From NCBI GenBank assembly GCA_036788295.1, contig DAIQNR010000011.1, positions 1 through 64,000 on the forward strand: a stretch of DNA of 64,000 bases, read 5' to 3'. The position numbers and the translations under genes were made by a program. The notes beneath the pieces are model-generated. The model had not been told where the DNA came from and ran no database searches. It saw only the letters and a program-made list of their open reading frames with translations. The DNA comes from JAHQVK01 sp036788295 (GTDB taxonomy: Bacteria > Myxococcota > Kuafuiibacteriia > Kuafuiibacteriales > Kuafuiibacteriaceae). This document shows, piece after piece, positions 10,368-18,696 of this stretch (positions are counted from its first letter, which is position 1; each line of letters starts with the position of its first letter).

Positions 10368-11477
10368 TCAGATCCGCATGGGCATGATGATCGCTCGCTC
10401 GGTCGTCACGTCTTCTCCGTAGAGGACGCCGGGCGCGAACTCATCGGTGACCTCGAGGACGACCCGGTGCTGGTCGATCGAGCCGAGCGCGTCCATGAGA
10501 TAGCGAAAGTTGAATCCTATCGTCATCGGTTCGCCCTCGAACTCGGCTTCGATCTCCTCCTGCGCCTCACCGAGGTCCGGGTTGGCGGCAGACAGCCGCA
10601 CCGTGCCCGGTTCGATGTCCACCTTGACCCCCTGCGCTCGGTCCGGGGACAGAAGAGACGTGCGCCGGAGCGCGCTCTGAAAGAGCTGCCGGTCGAGCAG
10701 GACTCGCTTTTGGCTCTCGGGGGGGATGACCTGCTGGTAGCTTGGATAGTTGCCGTCGATGAGCCGCATGATCAACGTCACGCCGTCGCGCTCGACCATG
10801 GCGGTGCTCGGACCAAAGCCGATCTTCGGCCGTGCGTCGCCGCCTTCGAGGAGCTTCTTCAGCTCGAGAAGGCCTTTTCTCGGGAGAATGACGTCAGCGG
10901 GGAGCGTGATCGGCTCGATCGACGGCCGCTCGACCAGGCTGAGGCGGTGGCCGTCGGTGGACACCATGCGCAGCGCCGTCTTGTCCGCAGTCGCCTCGCA
11001 TTTGACGCCGGTCAAGGCGTACCGAGTCTCGTCGGTCGACACCGCGTAGAGCGTCTTGTCGATCATCTCCCTCAGGACGGTGGGGTCGAGCTCGACGGTC
11101 GAGACCGGGTCCACCTCCGGGAGCGCGGGAAAGCCATCCGGCGAGAGCCCCAGCAATCGATAGCGAACCCGGCCGCTCGTGATCTCCACCGCATGGTGAG
11201 CGGTCTGGCGCAGCCGGGCTGTCGGCTCCGGCAGCGCGCGTACGATGTCGTACAAGGCCCGCGCACCGAGCGTGATCGAACCGGGGGCCGAAACCTCCGC
11301 CGGATAGTCCGCGGTGACCGAGATCTCGAGGTCGGTCGCCGTCAACCGAACGCGGTCGAGACCTCGGGTCTCGATGAGGGCGTTGGCGAGCGCGGGCATG
11401 GCGGATCGTCTCTCGACGACCCCTTGGACCCTGAGCAGTGCGCGGGCGAGTTCCGGTGGGTGAACGTTGATGTCCAT
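10368..11477 (-). CDS. dnaN: DNA polymerase III beta sliding clamp
   Basis: A 369-residue beta clamp, a dimeric ring that tethers DNA polymerase III and recruits partner proteins. Three repeated clamp folds are present. It begins MDINVHPPELARALLRVQGVVERR and ends with the typical PMRI peptide (segments MDINVHPPELA and IIMPMRI). The loop FNFRYLMDAL and the hydrophobic pocket region near the C-terminus are conserved. It lies downstream of dnaA with a 280-base spacer that contains a perfect TATAAT on this strand, so it may have its own promoter. Confidence 0.97.
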   Translation of the reverse strand: MDINVHPPELARALLRVQGVVERRSAMPALANALIETRGLDRVRLTATDLEISVTADYPAEVSAPGSITLGARALYDIVRALPEPTARLRQTAHHAVEITSGRVRYRLLGLSPDGFPALPEVDPVSTVELDPTVLREMIDKTLYAVSTDETRYALTGVKCEATADKTALRMVSTDGHRLSLVERPSIEPITLPADVILPRKGLLELKKLLEGGDARPKIGFGPSTAMVERDGVTLIMRLIDGNYPSYQQVIPPESQKRVLLDRQLFQSALRRTSLLSPDRAQGVKVDIEPGTVRLSAANPDLGEAQEEIEAEFEGEPMTIGFNFRYLMDALGSIDQHRVVLEVTDEFAPGVLYGEDVTTERAIIMPMRI

Positions 11478-11757
11478 GGGCGGGGGCTCCAGGCGGTGAG
11501 ACCGGTTGGTTCGCGCGGTCGTCTCGATATAGAATTATAAGAATTCGTCGTCGTAGTAGAGGGTGTGAATTGGTGAAACGATCGGAAAATCTCGTCGATA
11601 CGAGCGGTTACAGAGGCGGCTGGCTGTGGAGCAGGGGCCGTGAAACGGTGCGCCGCCGGGCGGACTCGGTTCCACGGTGGTCGCCCACCGCGCGGTCCAC
11701 AGGCGGGGAGGGGGTCGACGGGGCTCATTTCACATCCCCTGTGGACGAGACCGGTGC
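11478..11757 (-). promoter_or_regulatory. dnaA-dnaN spacer: AT-rich promoter patch, possible origin element
   Basis: 280 non-coding bases. 11528-11580 is strikingly AT-rich for this genome and holds TATAAT on the minus strand at 11534-11539, about 55 bases before the dnaN ATG; a good -35 is not evident. Closer to dnaA are short CCACA/TGTGG elements (around 11623-11631, 11697-11704 and 11742-11749) that match DnaA boxes only at 6-7 of 9 positions. It could be a dnaN promoter, a DNA-unwinding element, or both. Confidence 0.5.
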
Positions 11758-13134
11758 TCATTCGGTGAGCCTCGCTTCGACCGTTTCGACGTGGCGGCGG
11801 AGCTCCGGCTCGAGCTCCATGCGCTCGCCTATGCGCCGAAAGGCGTTGATCGCGGTGGTGTGGTCCTTGCCTCCAAAGGCCTTTCCAATATCGGGATAGG
11901 ATGCGCCGGTGTGTTTGCGGCAGAGGTACATGGCGACCTGCCGGGGCGTCGCGACGCTGCGTGAGCGCTTCGCCCCGCGAAGGTCGCTCACTTTCACGTC
12001 GAAATGCTGGGCGACCGTCTTGATGATGCCTTCGACCGAGAGCTGGCCGCGGGCGGGCAGGACGTCCCGAAGGACGGCCTTCGCGGTCTCCATGTCGAGG
12101 GGCCGATTCAACAGCTGCGCGTAGGCGGTGGCGCGAATCAGGTAGCCCTCGAGCTCGCGCACGTTGGAGCGGACGGACTGGGCGATGAACAACGCGACGT
12201 CGTCGAGCAGGTTCACGCCGTCCACCTCCGCCTTCTTCCTGACGATCGCGATCCGGGTCTCGAGCTCAGGGGGCTGAAGGTCCACGATGAGGCCCCAGAT
12301 GAAGCGGGATCGGACCCGCTCCTCGAGGTCGGGAATTTCGTGGGGGAGCTTGTCCGATGTGACGACGACCTGGCGCCCAGCGGAGTGCAGCGCGTTGAAC
12401 GTGTGGAAGAACTCGGCTTGGCAGGCCTCTTTGCCGGATAGGAATTGGATGTCGTCGATCAGGAGCACGTCGCAAGCTCGGTAGGTTTGCCGAAGCTCAT
12501 GGGTCTTCATCTCCCGGATTCCGTAGACGACGTCGTTGATGAACTTCTCGGTGGTGAGGTACCGAATCTGGCGGGTGCGATCCTGGACCAACATCAGGTG
12601 CGCGACGGCCTGGATGAGGTGGGTCTTGCCGAGGCCGACCGGGCCGAAGACGAACAGCGGGTTGTATGCGGTGCCCGGTCGTTCGGCGACCGTGCGCGCG
12701 GCGGCCACGGCGAGGCGATTGGATTCGCCGACGACAAAAGCATCGAAAGTGTACCGAGGGTTGAGCTGGAACTCGGGGGGGACCGTGTCCGGTCGAGGGG
12801 GTTTGGGTGCGCGGGCTTCGGTGGGGAGCATCTCGAGTTGCCGCGGCTCGGCCGGAGCCCGCGCCGGTTGGGGCGGGGCGTTTGCGGCTTCGGTGGAGAG
12901 CTCGATGGAGAGCGCGAGCGTCGGGTCCAGCTCGCCTAGGCACCGGTGTAGACCCTCGTGCCCTCTGAGCCGATCGGCGTAGAACTCGCTCGGCACGCCG
13001 ACGACGAGGCGGTTGTCGTCGCACCTCAAGGGTACGGCGTCGGCGAGCAGGCCGATGAGGGCCTGGTTCGAGTGCTCCTGCACCCGAAGGAGCAGGCGGT
13101 GCCATAGGTCGCGAGTTCGGTCGTCTGATGGCAC
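11758..13134 (-). CDS. dnaA: Chromosomal replication initiator DnaA
   Basis: A 458-residue initiator ATPase. Domain I (about 1-80) is VPSDDRTRDLWHRLLLRVQ-like, followed by a Pro/Ala-rich linker, then the AAA+ domain with Walker A GPVGLGKTH and Walker B LLIDDIQFL. The C-terminal domain IV helix-turn-helix carries the DnaA signature (KDHTTAINAFRRI). I chose GTG 13134 because it gives the normal length and starts domain I; the frame stays open another 192 bases toward rpmH but is unlike DnaA. It is divergent from rpmH across 144 bases and upstream of dnaN-recF. Confidence 0.96.
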   Translation of the reverse strand: MPSDDRTRDLWHRLLLRVQEHSNQALIGLLADAVPLRCDDNRLVVGVPSEFYADRLRGHEGLHRCLGELDPTLALSIELSTEAANAPPQPARAPAEPRQLEMLPTEARAPKPPRPDTVPPEFQLNPRYTFDAFVVGESNRLAVAAARTVAERPGTAYNPLFVFGPVGLGKTHLIQAVAHLMLVQDRTRQIRYLTTEKFINDVVYGIREMKTHELRQTYRACDVLLIDDIQFLSGKEACQAEFFHTFNALHSAGRQVVVTSDKLPHEIPDLEERVRSRFIWGLIVDLQPPELETRIAIVRKKAEVDGVNLLDDVALFIAQSVRSNVRELEGYLIRATAYAQLLNRPLDMETAKAVLRDVLPARGQLSVEGIIKTVAQHFDVKVSDLRGAKRSRSVATPRQVAMYLCRKHTGASYPDIGKAFGGKDHTTAINAFRRIGERMELEPELRRHVETVEARLTE

Positions 13135-13225
13135 TCGCCGCCCCGGGGTCGGGAAGCTAGCGGACGGAGTGAGGGGGGGCAACCGGGGACTTGGGCTGCT
13201 TCGGCTCTCGAGCCGCCATCGTCGC

Positions 13226-13254
13226 TTGACAGGTCGTGGGGTTGGCCTCGATGA
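13226..13254 (+). promoter_or_regulatory. Putative sigma-70-type promoter for rpmH operon
   Basis: A consensus -35 TTGACA lies at 13226-13231. A weak -10 (TCGATG or CGATGA, 13248-13254) follows at 16-17 bases. It lies 25 bases before the rpmH ATG, inside the 144-base dnaA/rpmH divergent spacer. The -35 is a perfect match, but the -10 is poor, so this is a moderate call. Confidence 0.45.
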
Positions 13255-13278
13255 ACGCGGGCCGGTCGAGGTCCCGCC

Positions 13279-13428
13279 ATGAAGCGTACGTTCCAGCCCT
13301 CCAACCTCCGTCGAAAGCGCAAGCATGGCTTCCGAAAGCGCATGCAGACCGCCAATGGCCGCAAGGTGCTCAAGGCGAGACGGCAGCGAGGCCGAAAGCG
13401 TCTGAGCGTTTCGGTGTTCAAGAAGTAG
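13279..13428 (+). CDS. rpmH: 50S ribosomal protein L34
   Basis: A 49-residue, extremely basic ribosomal protein. It starts MKRTFQPSNLRRKRKHGFR and contains the RMQTANGRKVLKARR core, both diagnostic of L34 (shown in part). It is followed 5 bases later by rnpA, the near-universal rpmH-rnpA pairing beside dnaA. Confidence 0.98.
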   Translation: MKRTFQPSNLRRKRKHGFRKRMQTANGRKVLKARRQRGRKRLSVSVFKK

Positions 13429-13433
13429 GCCCG

Positions 13434-13886
13434 TTGCCGAACGGGGGGGCGGGGTGCGGGTTCGGGCGGCCCTATCGGATCCGCGCGAGCCGAGATTTCG
13501 ACCTTGCCCACCGGGAGGGGCTGCGGCTGCATCGCCCGTCCTTCACCGTCATCGTTCGTCGGGGCGCGGTGGGCGGTCCTGCCCGTCTCGGCCTGGCGGT
13601 GAGCCGCAAGGTTGGCAATGCGGTCGTTCGGAACCGACTGAAGCGGTTGTCCCGGGAGGCCTTTCGGCTCCACCAGGAGCGGTGGACTTCGGTCGATGTC
13701 GTTGTCATCTTGCGTCCCGATGCGGCCCAGGTGTGGATGAAGGGCCTTTCGCAGGTCGTCGGCTTGCTCGTGCCGGCGGTGGACGAGGCCATCCGAAGGC
13801 TGGAGGCGCGGTCGCGGCCTCGAGGCCGCAGCGCCCAATCGAGACGCGGTGTTGCGTCGAGTCGGGCTGACCAAGGGGAACGTTGA
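13434..13886 (+). CDS. rnpA: Ribonuclease P protein component
   Basis: About 150 residues; the small basic subunit of RNase P that helps the catalytic RNA process pre-tRNA 5-prime ends. The family motif is clear: GLAVSRKVGNAVVRNRLKR, containing the RNRxKR loop, and an N-terminal YRIRASRDFDLAHREG. No ATG or GTG fits, so TTG at 13434 is the likely start; the exact start is uncertain. The C-terminal 30 residues are a low-complexity Arg/Ser tail. The stop overlaps the yidC ATG (TGATG). The widespread yidD gene is absent between rnpA and yidC. Confidence 0.9.
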   Translation: MPNGGAGCGFGRPYRIRASRDFDLAHREGLRLHRPSFTVIVRRGAVGGPARLGLAVSRKVGNAVVRNRLKRLSREAFRLHQERWTSVDVVVILRPDAAQVWMKGLSQVVGLLVPAVDEAIRRLEARSRPRGRSAQSRRGVASSRADQGER

Positions 13887-15610
13887 TGATGGAAGAGGAC
13901 GGGAACAATCGCCGAATGCTGCTGGCGGCTGCGCTGTGCTTGGGGCTGCTGCTCGTTTGGCAAGTGGTGTTCCCCCCGCCGGTGCCGGTTCGACCTCCTG
14001 AAGCGGTAGGGGAGCCAGCTACGTCGACGGTGCCCTCGTCGGTGGCCGGTTCGGCGCGGGTTCCGCCCGTGTCGGCGGGGCCGGCCGAGACGTCGACTGC
14101 GCCGGTTCGGCTCACTCGATTCGAGGGCGATGTGGCGGCGAAGGGGTCGTCGATCCGGTACCAGGCGGCCACCACCAGCCGAGGTGGTGGGATCGAGCAT
14201 TTCGAGCTGCCAACCTACCAAGAGCGGGCAGCGGACAACACGGCCACCGATGAGCCCATAGGCTTGGCCGATGCCACGGAGGCGCTCCCCGCGGGGCAGG
14301 TGGGCGACGCTCAGATGCTGGCGCTCGCTTCCGTGGGTGCAAGTACCTTCCGCATTCCTGACGCGCTTCGGTACCAGGTTGTCGGCGAGGGGGACGAGGG
14401 CGTCGTTTACCGGGCCAGGCTCGAGGAGGGCCTCGTCATCGAGCGGCGCTATCGGTTCTTCCCCGACCGCTTCGCCGTGGACTCCGAGGTGGTCGTGTCG
14501 AACCAGTCGGGTCAGCGCCAGGTGGCGGAGCTGGAGCTGGGGATGGCACTTCTCGCGTCCGAAGCGATGGGCCGGGGCGGTGGGTTTTTCTCCGGCTTCA
14601 TGCCCCCTCCGGATCATCTGGAAGGGGTTTGTTTTGAGAACGGCTCCGTCCGCCGGGAAGACATCAACAGCCTGGAGAAGTCGGAGCCTACGGTGTACGG
14701 GCCCGGGGTCACTTGGGTGGGGGTGGACCGGCAATACTTCTTGTCAGCGCTCGTTCTTCGCGACGCAGGGGGGGCCGATGTGGGGTGCCGTATCGAGGGC
14801 CGCGAGGGTCGGGCTCGCTCGAGTCTTCTCCTGGCGCCGAAGACGCTCGAGGCCGGAGCCGAGTTTCGGGTCTCGGTGACGGCGTACCTGGGAGTGAAGG
14901 CGCCCGGGCTGCTCGCTTCGGTGGAAGAGACGCTCGACCGGGCGATCAACTACACGATCCTCGGGCTCAACTTGGCTCCGCTGAGCGCGGTTCTCCTGTG
15001 GGTTCTGGCCATCATCCACGCGGTGACCGGGTCGTGGGGCATCGCCATCATCGGCCTGACCTTCCTGGTGAAGCTCCTCCTGTATCCGCTCAACCAGAAG
15101 CAGGGAAAGGCCATGAGGGGGATGGCGGCGCTCAAGCCGGAGATGGACCGGATCAAGGAGAAGTTCGGGGACGATCGGCAGCGTCAGAGCGAGGAGATGA
15201 TGCGGCTCTATCGGGAGCACAACGTGAACCCAGCGGGTGGGTGCCTCCCGGTGCTGGTCCAGATGCCGATCTGGATCGCGCTGTACCGCGCGCTGTGGGT
15301 GTCGGTGGACCTCTACCAGGAAGGCTTTCTGTGGATCGCGGACCTCACCACCCGGGACCCTTATTGGATTCTCCCTGTGCTCTTGACGGTGCTGATGTTC
15401 GTTCAGCAAAAGACGATGCCGGTGGCGATGGATCCTGCGCAGCAGAAGATCATGCTGTACACCATGCCGGTGTTCTTCGGGTTCATCATGTCGGCGCTTC
15501 CCGCCGGGCTATGTCTCTACATCCTGGTGAACACGCTGCTCACAATCGTGCAGCAGCAGCTCATCAACCGGCAGCTAGGGCCGGCGGTTCCACCGGCCGC
15601 GCCGGCGTGA
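13886..15610 (+). CDS. yidC: Membrane protein insertase YidC
   Basis: A 574-residue Gram-negative-type YidC/Oxa1 insertase that works with or without SecYEG to insert inner-membrane proteins. There is an N-terminal anchor helix (MLLAAALCLGLLLVWQVVF, about 10-29), then a large periplasmic beta-domain (about 70-340). The conserved membrane core (about 355-560) has WGIAIIGLTFLVKLLLYPL, a cytoplasmic hairpin rich in charge (MDRIKEKFGDDRQRQSEEM) and NPAGGCLPVLVQMPIWIALY. The hydrophilic-groove Arg appears to lie in KLLLYPLNQKQ-adjacent sequence but is not certain by eye. ATG 13886 overlaps the rnpA stop, with AGGGGAA upstream. Confidence 0.97.
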   Translation: MMEEDGNNRRMLLAAALCLGLLLVWQVVFPPPVPVRPPEAVGEPATSTVPSSVAGSARVPPVSAGPAETSTAPVRLTRFEGDVAAKGSSIRYQAATTSRGGGIEHFELPTYQERAADNTATDEPIGLADATEALPAGQVGDAQMLALASVGASTFRIPDALRYQVVGEGDEGVVYRARLEEGLVIERRYRFFPDRFAVDSEVVVSNQSGQRQVAELELGMALLASEAMGRGGGFFSGFMPPPDHLEGVCFENGSVRREDINSLEKSEPTVYGPGVTWVGVDRQYFLSALVLRDAGGADVGCRIEGREGRARSSLLLAPKTLEAGAEFRVSVTAYLGVKAPGLLASVEETLDRAINYTILGLNLAPLSAVLLWVLAIIHAVTGSWGIAIIGLTFLVKLLLYPLNQKQGKAMRGMAALKPEMDRIKEKFGDDRQRQSEEMMRLYREHNVNPAGGCLPVLVQMPIWIALYRALWVSVDLYQEGFLWIADLTTRDPYWILPVLLTVLMFVQQKTMPVAMDPAQQKIMLYTMPVFFGFIMSALPAGLCLYILVNTLLTIVQQQLINRQLGPAVPPAAPA

Positions 15611-15625
15611 GGTGGGGAGTTTGGT

Positions 15626-16360
15626 ATGGACGAGGTTGAGGTTCGTTTGTTGTTTGAGGGAAGGACCGTCGAGGAGGCGGTTCAAGCCGCCGCACGGCAT
15701 TGGGGCGTGGCCGAGGACGAGTTGGAGTTTGACGTCCTATCCGAGGGTTCGGAAACGTCCGACGGTGCCGCTCGGGTGAAGGTCGTGCAGCCGCCGTCGG
15801 CATCGGCCGCAGGTCCTGAGCCGGCGGTCGAAGTGACGGAGGACGCGCTGCGCAAGGTCGAGGACGTTGTGCGGAGCCTCGTCTCGTTCGTGGGAGGGGA
15901 GGCTACGGTTCGTGCCCGGCAAGAGGGTGAGTCGGTGCTGGTGACGGTGGAGGCAGCCGACGGTTCGCAGGCGGTGCGGCAATGGTTCGCTCGTACCGAG
16001 CTGGGTCCCGTGCTTCCTTCGCTTCAGCTTCTCGCCAACAAGATGCTGAACCGGCCCACGAGCAAGGTGGGCCACATCGTCTTGGTGGTGGAGGGATTCC
16101 CGAGGGCGGGGGTGAAGTCTTCGCGGCCGAGGCCGGTCGGCCCGGATGGGCTCGACCCCGAGCTCGTCGAGCTCGGCGAGTTCCTCGTGGACAAGGCGCT
16201 GCGGTGTTCTCGGACGATCAGCATCGTCCCCATGTCGGCCGGGGACCGCAGAGCCGTTCACCAGGCGGTTTTGGCGCTCGAGGGAGCGAGGACGGTCTCG
16301 ACGGGGGAGGGCTTGTACCGCCGGCTCCACGTCGTGCCTCGAGGCTCGCCGCGCCGCTGA
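15626..16360 (+). CDS. khpB: Jag/KhpB RNA-binding protein
   Basis: A 244-residue protein with the three expected parts: a Jag-N domain (1-55, LLFEGRTVEEAVQAAARHWG), a KH domain (about 85-165) and an R3H domain at the C-terminus with DRRAVHQAVLAL. KhpB binds RNA, usually with KhpA, and influences cell division and envelope genes in Gram-positives. The gene order yidC-jag is conserved near origins. It starts 15 bases after yidC with a typical spacing. Family assignment is firm; its role in this phylum is not established here. Confidence 0.93.
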   Translation: MDEVEVRLLFEGRTVEEAVQAAARHWGVAEDELEFDVLSEGSETSDGAARVKVVQPPSASAAGPEPAVEVTEDALRKVEDVVRSLVSFVGGEATVRARQEGESVLVTVEAADGSQAVRQWFARTELGPVLPSLQLLANKMLNRPTSKVGHIVLVVEGFPRAGVKSSRPRPVGPDGLDPELVELGEFLVDKALRCSRTISIVPMSAGDRRAVHQAVLALEGARTVSTGEGLYRRLHVVPRGSPRR

Positions 16361-16379
16361 GCGGGATGGACGGGGGTGG

Positions 16380-16823
16380 GTGGTGGCCGGATCGGTGTCG
16401 GTGGATGAGGCGGCTCGGGACCTCGGTTCCGGCGGTGGGGTCCGCCTGCGGCGGTTGATTCGGGCAGGGATGGCGCCCGGTCGCTATCTAGGGCGCGACG
16501 GGGAGATGAGGCTCCCATCAACGGATGCTGCCGCGCTCGTCCGGGGAGCGGCCGGCCCGTCGGGGCCGAGTCCAACGGATGTCTCGGTGGCATCTGGGGT
16601 TCGGTCCTTGGTCCTCGCGGTTCTTCGGGAAGAGCGTCAGCGGTGGGTCGAAGCGCTCGGGCGTGCGCTCGAAGGCCAGGAGAATCGCCTTAGCGAGCTA
16701 GAAGCGGAAGTTCGTCGGCTTTCGGCCGAAGAGGGGGGCGGTCCCCGGTGGTGGGAGGTTGGTCGGTCGGTCTCCCGCGAGGTGGCGGAACTCGAAGAGC
16801 TCCTCACGTGCCTCGACGATTGA
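16380..16823 (+). CDS. Putative HTH and coiled-coil protein
   Basis: About 147 residues. The N-terminal 50 residues (SVSVDEAARDLGSGGGVRLRRLI and a following GRYLGRDGEMRLP) resemble a helix-turn-helix or wing of the MerR/excisionase type. Residues 70-115 form a Glu/Arg/Leu-rich coiled coil (REERQRWVEALGRALEG, NRLSELEAEVRRL). It starts at one of two tandem GTG codons (16380 or 16383), 19 bases after jag, so it probably ends the rpmH operon. No named family is recognised. A DNA-binding role next to the origin is possible but inferred. Confidence 0.6.
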   Translation: MVAGSVSVDEAARDLGSGGGVRLRRLIRAGMAPGRYLGRDGEMRLPSTDAAALVRGAAGPSGPSPTDVSVASGVRSLVLAVLREERQRWVEALGRALEGQENRLSELEAEVRRLSAEEGGGPRWWEVGRSVSREVAELEELLTCLDD

Positions 16824-17061
16824 CGCGCTCATCGCTGTTATCCGTCATCGGACTGTCCGCGGTTGACCTTCCTGGAATTGCTCTCCGGGAGAGTTGGGCC
16901 CGATGGGCGGGGCTTCCGGCTTGAACTCGGCGTCGTCTTTGGTTCGCGCCCGCGTTGAGCTGGATTCCAACGGCCGCGTACGAGAACGCGTTCCTGCGTT
17001 ATCGGCTTTCTATCTGCGGGCCGGCACTGTCGCTAGCAGCGGCCGGGATCCCCCATTGTAT

Positions 17062-17081
17062 GCGGTGAGCGTGCTCACCGC
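17062..17081. repeat. Perfect 20-base palindromic inverted repeat
   Basis: GCGGTGAGCGTGCTCACCGC: two 9-base arms around a 2-base centre. No T-run follows, so it does not look like an intrinsic terminator. It could be a dimeric regulator's operator. A DnaA-box-like site starts 14 bases downstream. Confidence 0.7.
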
Positions 17082-17094
17082 TGGTTCCAAGAGC

Positions 17095-17103
17095 TCATCC
17101 ACA
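17095..17103 (+). promoter_or_regulatory. DnaA-box-like site
   Basis: TCATCCACA matches the DnaA box TTATCCACA at 8 of 9 positions. It lies in the long non-coding stretch near the origin cluster. Single 8/9 matches also occur by chance. Confidence 0.4.
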
Positions 17104-18552
17104 GGCGACGGCATACTGCGAGGCGCCGGTTTCAGGCCATCGCGGTCTGAAGACGGTGCGGGTCGGGAGCGCCGTTGCGGCGTGAGGAGGCGGGTAGACA
17201 GGCGTGGGCAGCGAAGGGTGGCGCGCTGGATGGCGGCATGAATCGGCGTATCGGACCGGGGGCAGGAACCGGATGGGGTGGATGGGGTCTGGTTTGTCCG
17301 GTTGATTCGCACCGCTGTTCCCGCGGTACACGTGCTGGCTCCTCCGCGACGCTCAATGTCCCGATCTGAAGAGATCCAACTTTGGTGTTGATAGGGCGTC
17401 GGTGGGCGGTTGTTCAGTAGCGGGGGGGCTGACCCCAGGGCCCCTGAATCGCTGGCTCTTGCCTCCGCCCGCGCGCGGAGCCGACCCAACGCCTCCTTTG
17501 CCATTTTGTGCAGGGGCCGGTGGACGCGCCTTGGTTTCCGCATGAACCATGCGTGGCGCCTCCGGCATGGGCAGGGGTGGACGCAATGTGGAGTGGGCCG
17601 GCAAGTCGCGGATGCGCAGGCCGACGACCGTGGGTGGCTCTCGCCGAGAGCAGTCAGTTTAGCGCCTTCAACGTGTATATGTATTCGCAGGCCCGACCGC
17701 CCGGTGGTTGGGCCTGTCGGGCCTAAGGGCCCGGGTAGAAATGAGCGTTGCAAGTTCGTCGAGCCATCGTCGTCGCTGGTGGTGGCGCGAGGAGGGAGCA
17801 TACCGAGCGTCTGTGACCGACGAGAGCGAAGCGGCGACGCCGCCAGCGGCGGCGAGGGCCGGCGAGATTGTGCCGATAATTTCTGCCCGGGCCCTAAAGG
17901 GGGGCTTTCCGGTTCCTCGGGTCGTGCGCGGGCTGGGACCCGTGTGGGGTACGCACCGCGCCTTCTTCTGAAGGGGCCGACTGCCGCGCTCGTGGGGCAC
18001 GCGTTCCTGAGAGGGCGATTCGGCAAGGGCCTTCATGTCGGGCCACCGGGCAGTGGGCGGTACGAACGCTTCTTCGGTCCAACGCACCCATGAGCCGAGT
18101 CCTCGGCGGTCCCTGGTTCGCTTGCGGGCCGGGTTTGGTCTCCTTGGCTGGTTTGGCCGCGGGTCCGGGATGGTTTGAGGCCACGTCATCGATGTCGGCT
18201 GGGTTTCCACTTGGTTTTGGTCGGCCGGAACGCCTTCGCCAAGCGGCGATGAAGCGGTGGGCCTATCGGTGGCCGTGAGCGATGAGGGAGTAGGGTCTCG
18301 CCCCACCTCACGCTGGGTGTGGCCGGGTTCCTCGTCGGTGGGTCCGTCAGCGATGCATTTGCTGAATCGTCGGTCGGCTGTCCCGGTCATTGGGCGCGCT
18401 CGTTGTGGTCGTAGATCTCTCGATCGCGCTGGGGAGTTGCGGTTAGCGGAACCGGGGAAGCCGAAGGTCGGCCAGGGGCGCGGGAGGCGGGACTGGGACG
18501 TTGGTTCGCTTCGAACGGTGCTCTCCAACCGGCGTTGGTTCGCGCGCAGGGG

Positions 18553-18656
18553 TGTGAACAAACTGGGGACGAAATCGTCGACTCGAAAAGGGGAGAAGGA
18601 AACGGCGGCTGATTCCCGTGGGATGGACGGTAGGCAGCTTGGGCCCGCTATCCACA
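18553..18656. promoter_or_regulatory. Pair of DnaA-box-like sites
   Basis: 18553-18561 reads TGTGAACAA, which on the minus strand is TTGTTCACA (8 of 9 to TTATNCACA). 18648-18656 reads CTATCCACA (8 of 9 to TTATCCACA). They lie in opposite orientation about 90 bases apart, at the end of the non-coding stretch. A further match, TTATCCCCA (19100-19108), lies inside the next gene. Confidence 0.4.
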
Positions 18657-18696
18657 GGCGTTTGGGGCATCTCAGTTTTCAGGGGTCGTGATCGCT

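Larger units (their letters stand above)
16824..18696. other. 1.9-kb non-coding stretch, candidate oriC or regulatory region
   Basis: Open frames on both strands here give low-complexity or Arg/Pro/Gly-rich peptides with no domain, no good start and no conserved pattern, so I call none. The plus strand is noticeably G- and T-rich and the GC content looks lower than in the surrounding genes. It holds a perfect 9-bp inverted repeat (17062-17081), a small hairpin CGGGCC-TAAG-GGCCCG (17718-17733), and DnaA-box-like sites near both ends. Position beside dnaA and near parS makes it an origin candidate; the dnaA-dnaN spacer is the alternative. Confidence 0.5.

Noticed and set aside
13236..13433. Long N-terminal extension of rnpA through rpmH
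   Set aside because: It overlaps rpmH in another frame and is unlike RNase P protein; TTG 13434 gives normal size.
16824..18696. Several 60-300-residue frames on both strands
   Set aside because: No domain, no consistent codon bias and poor starts; none is supported as a gene.
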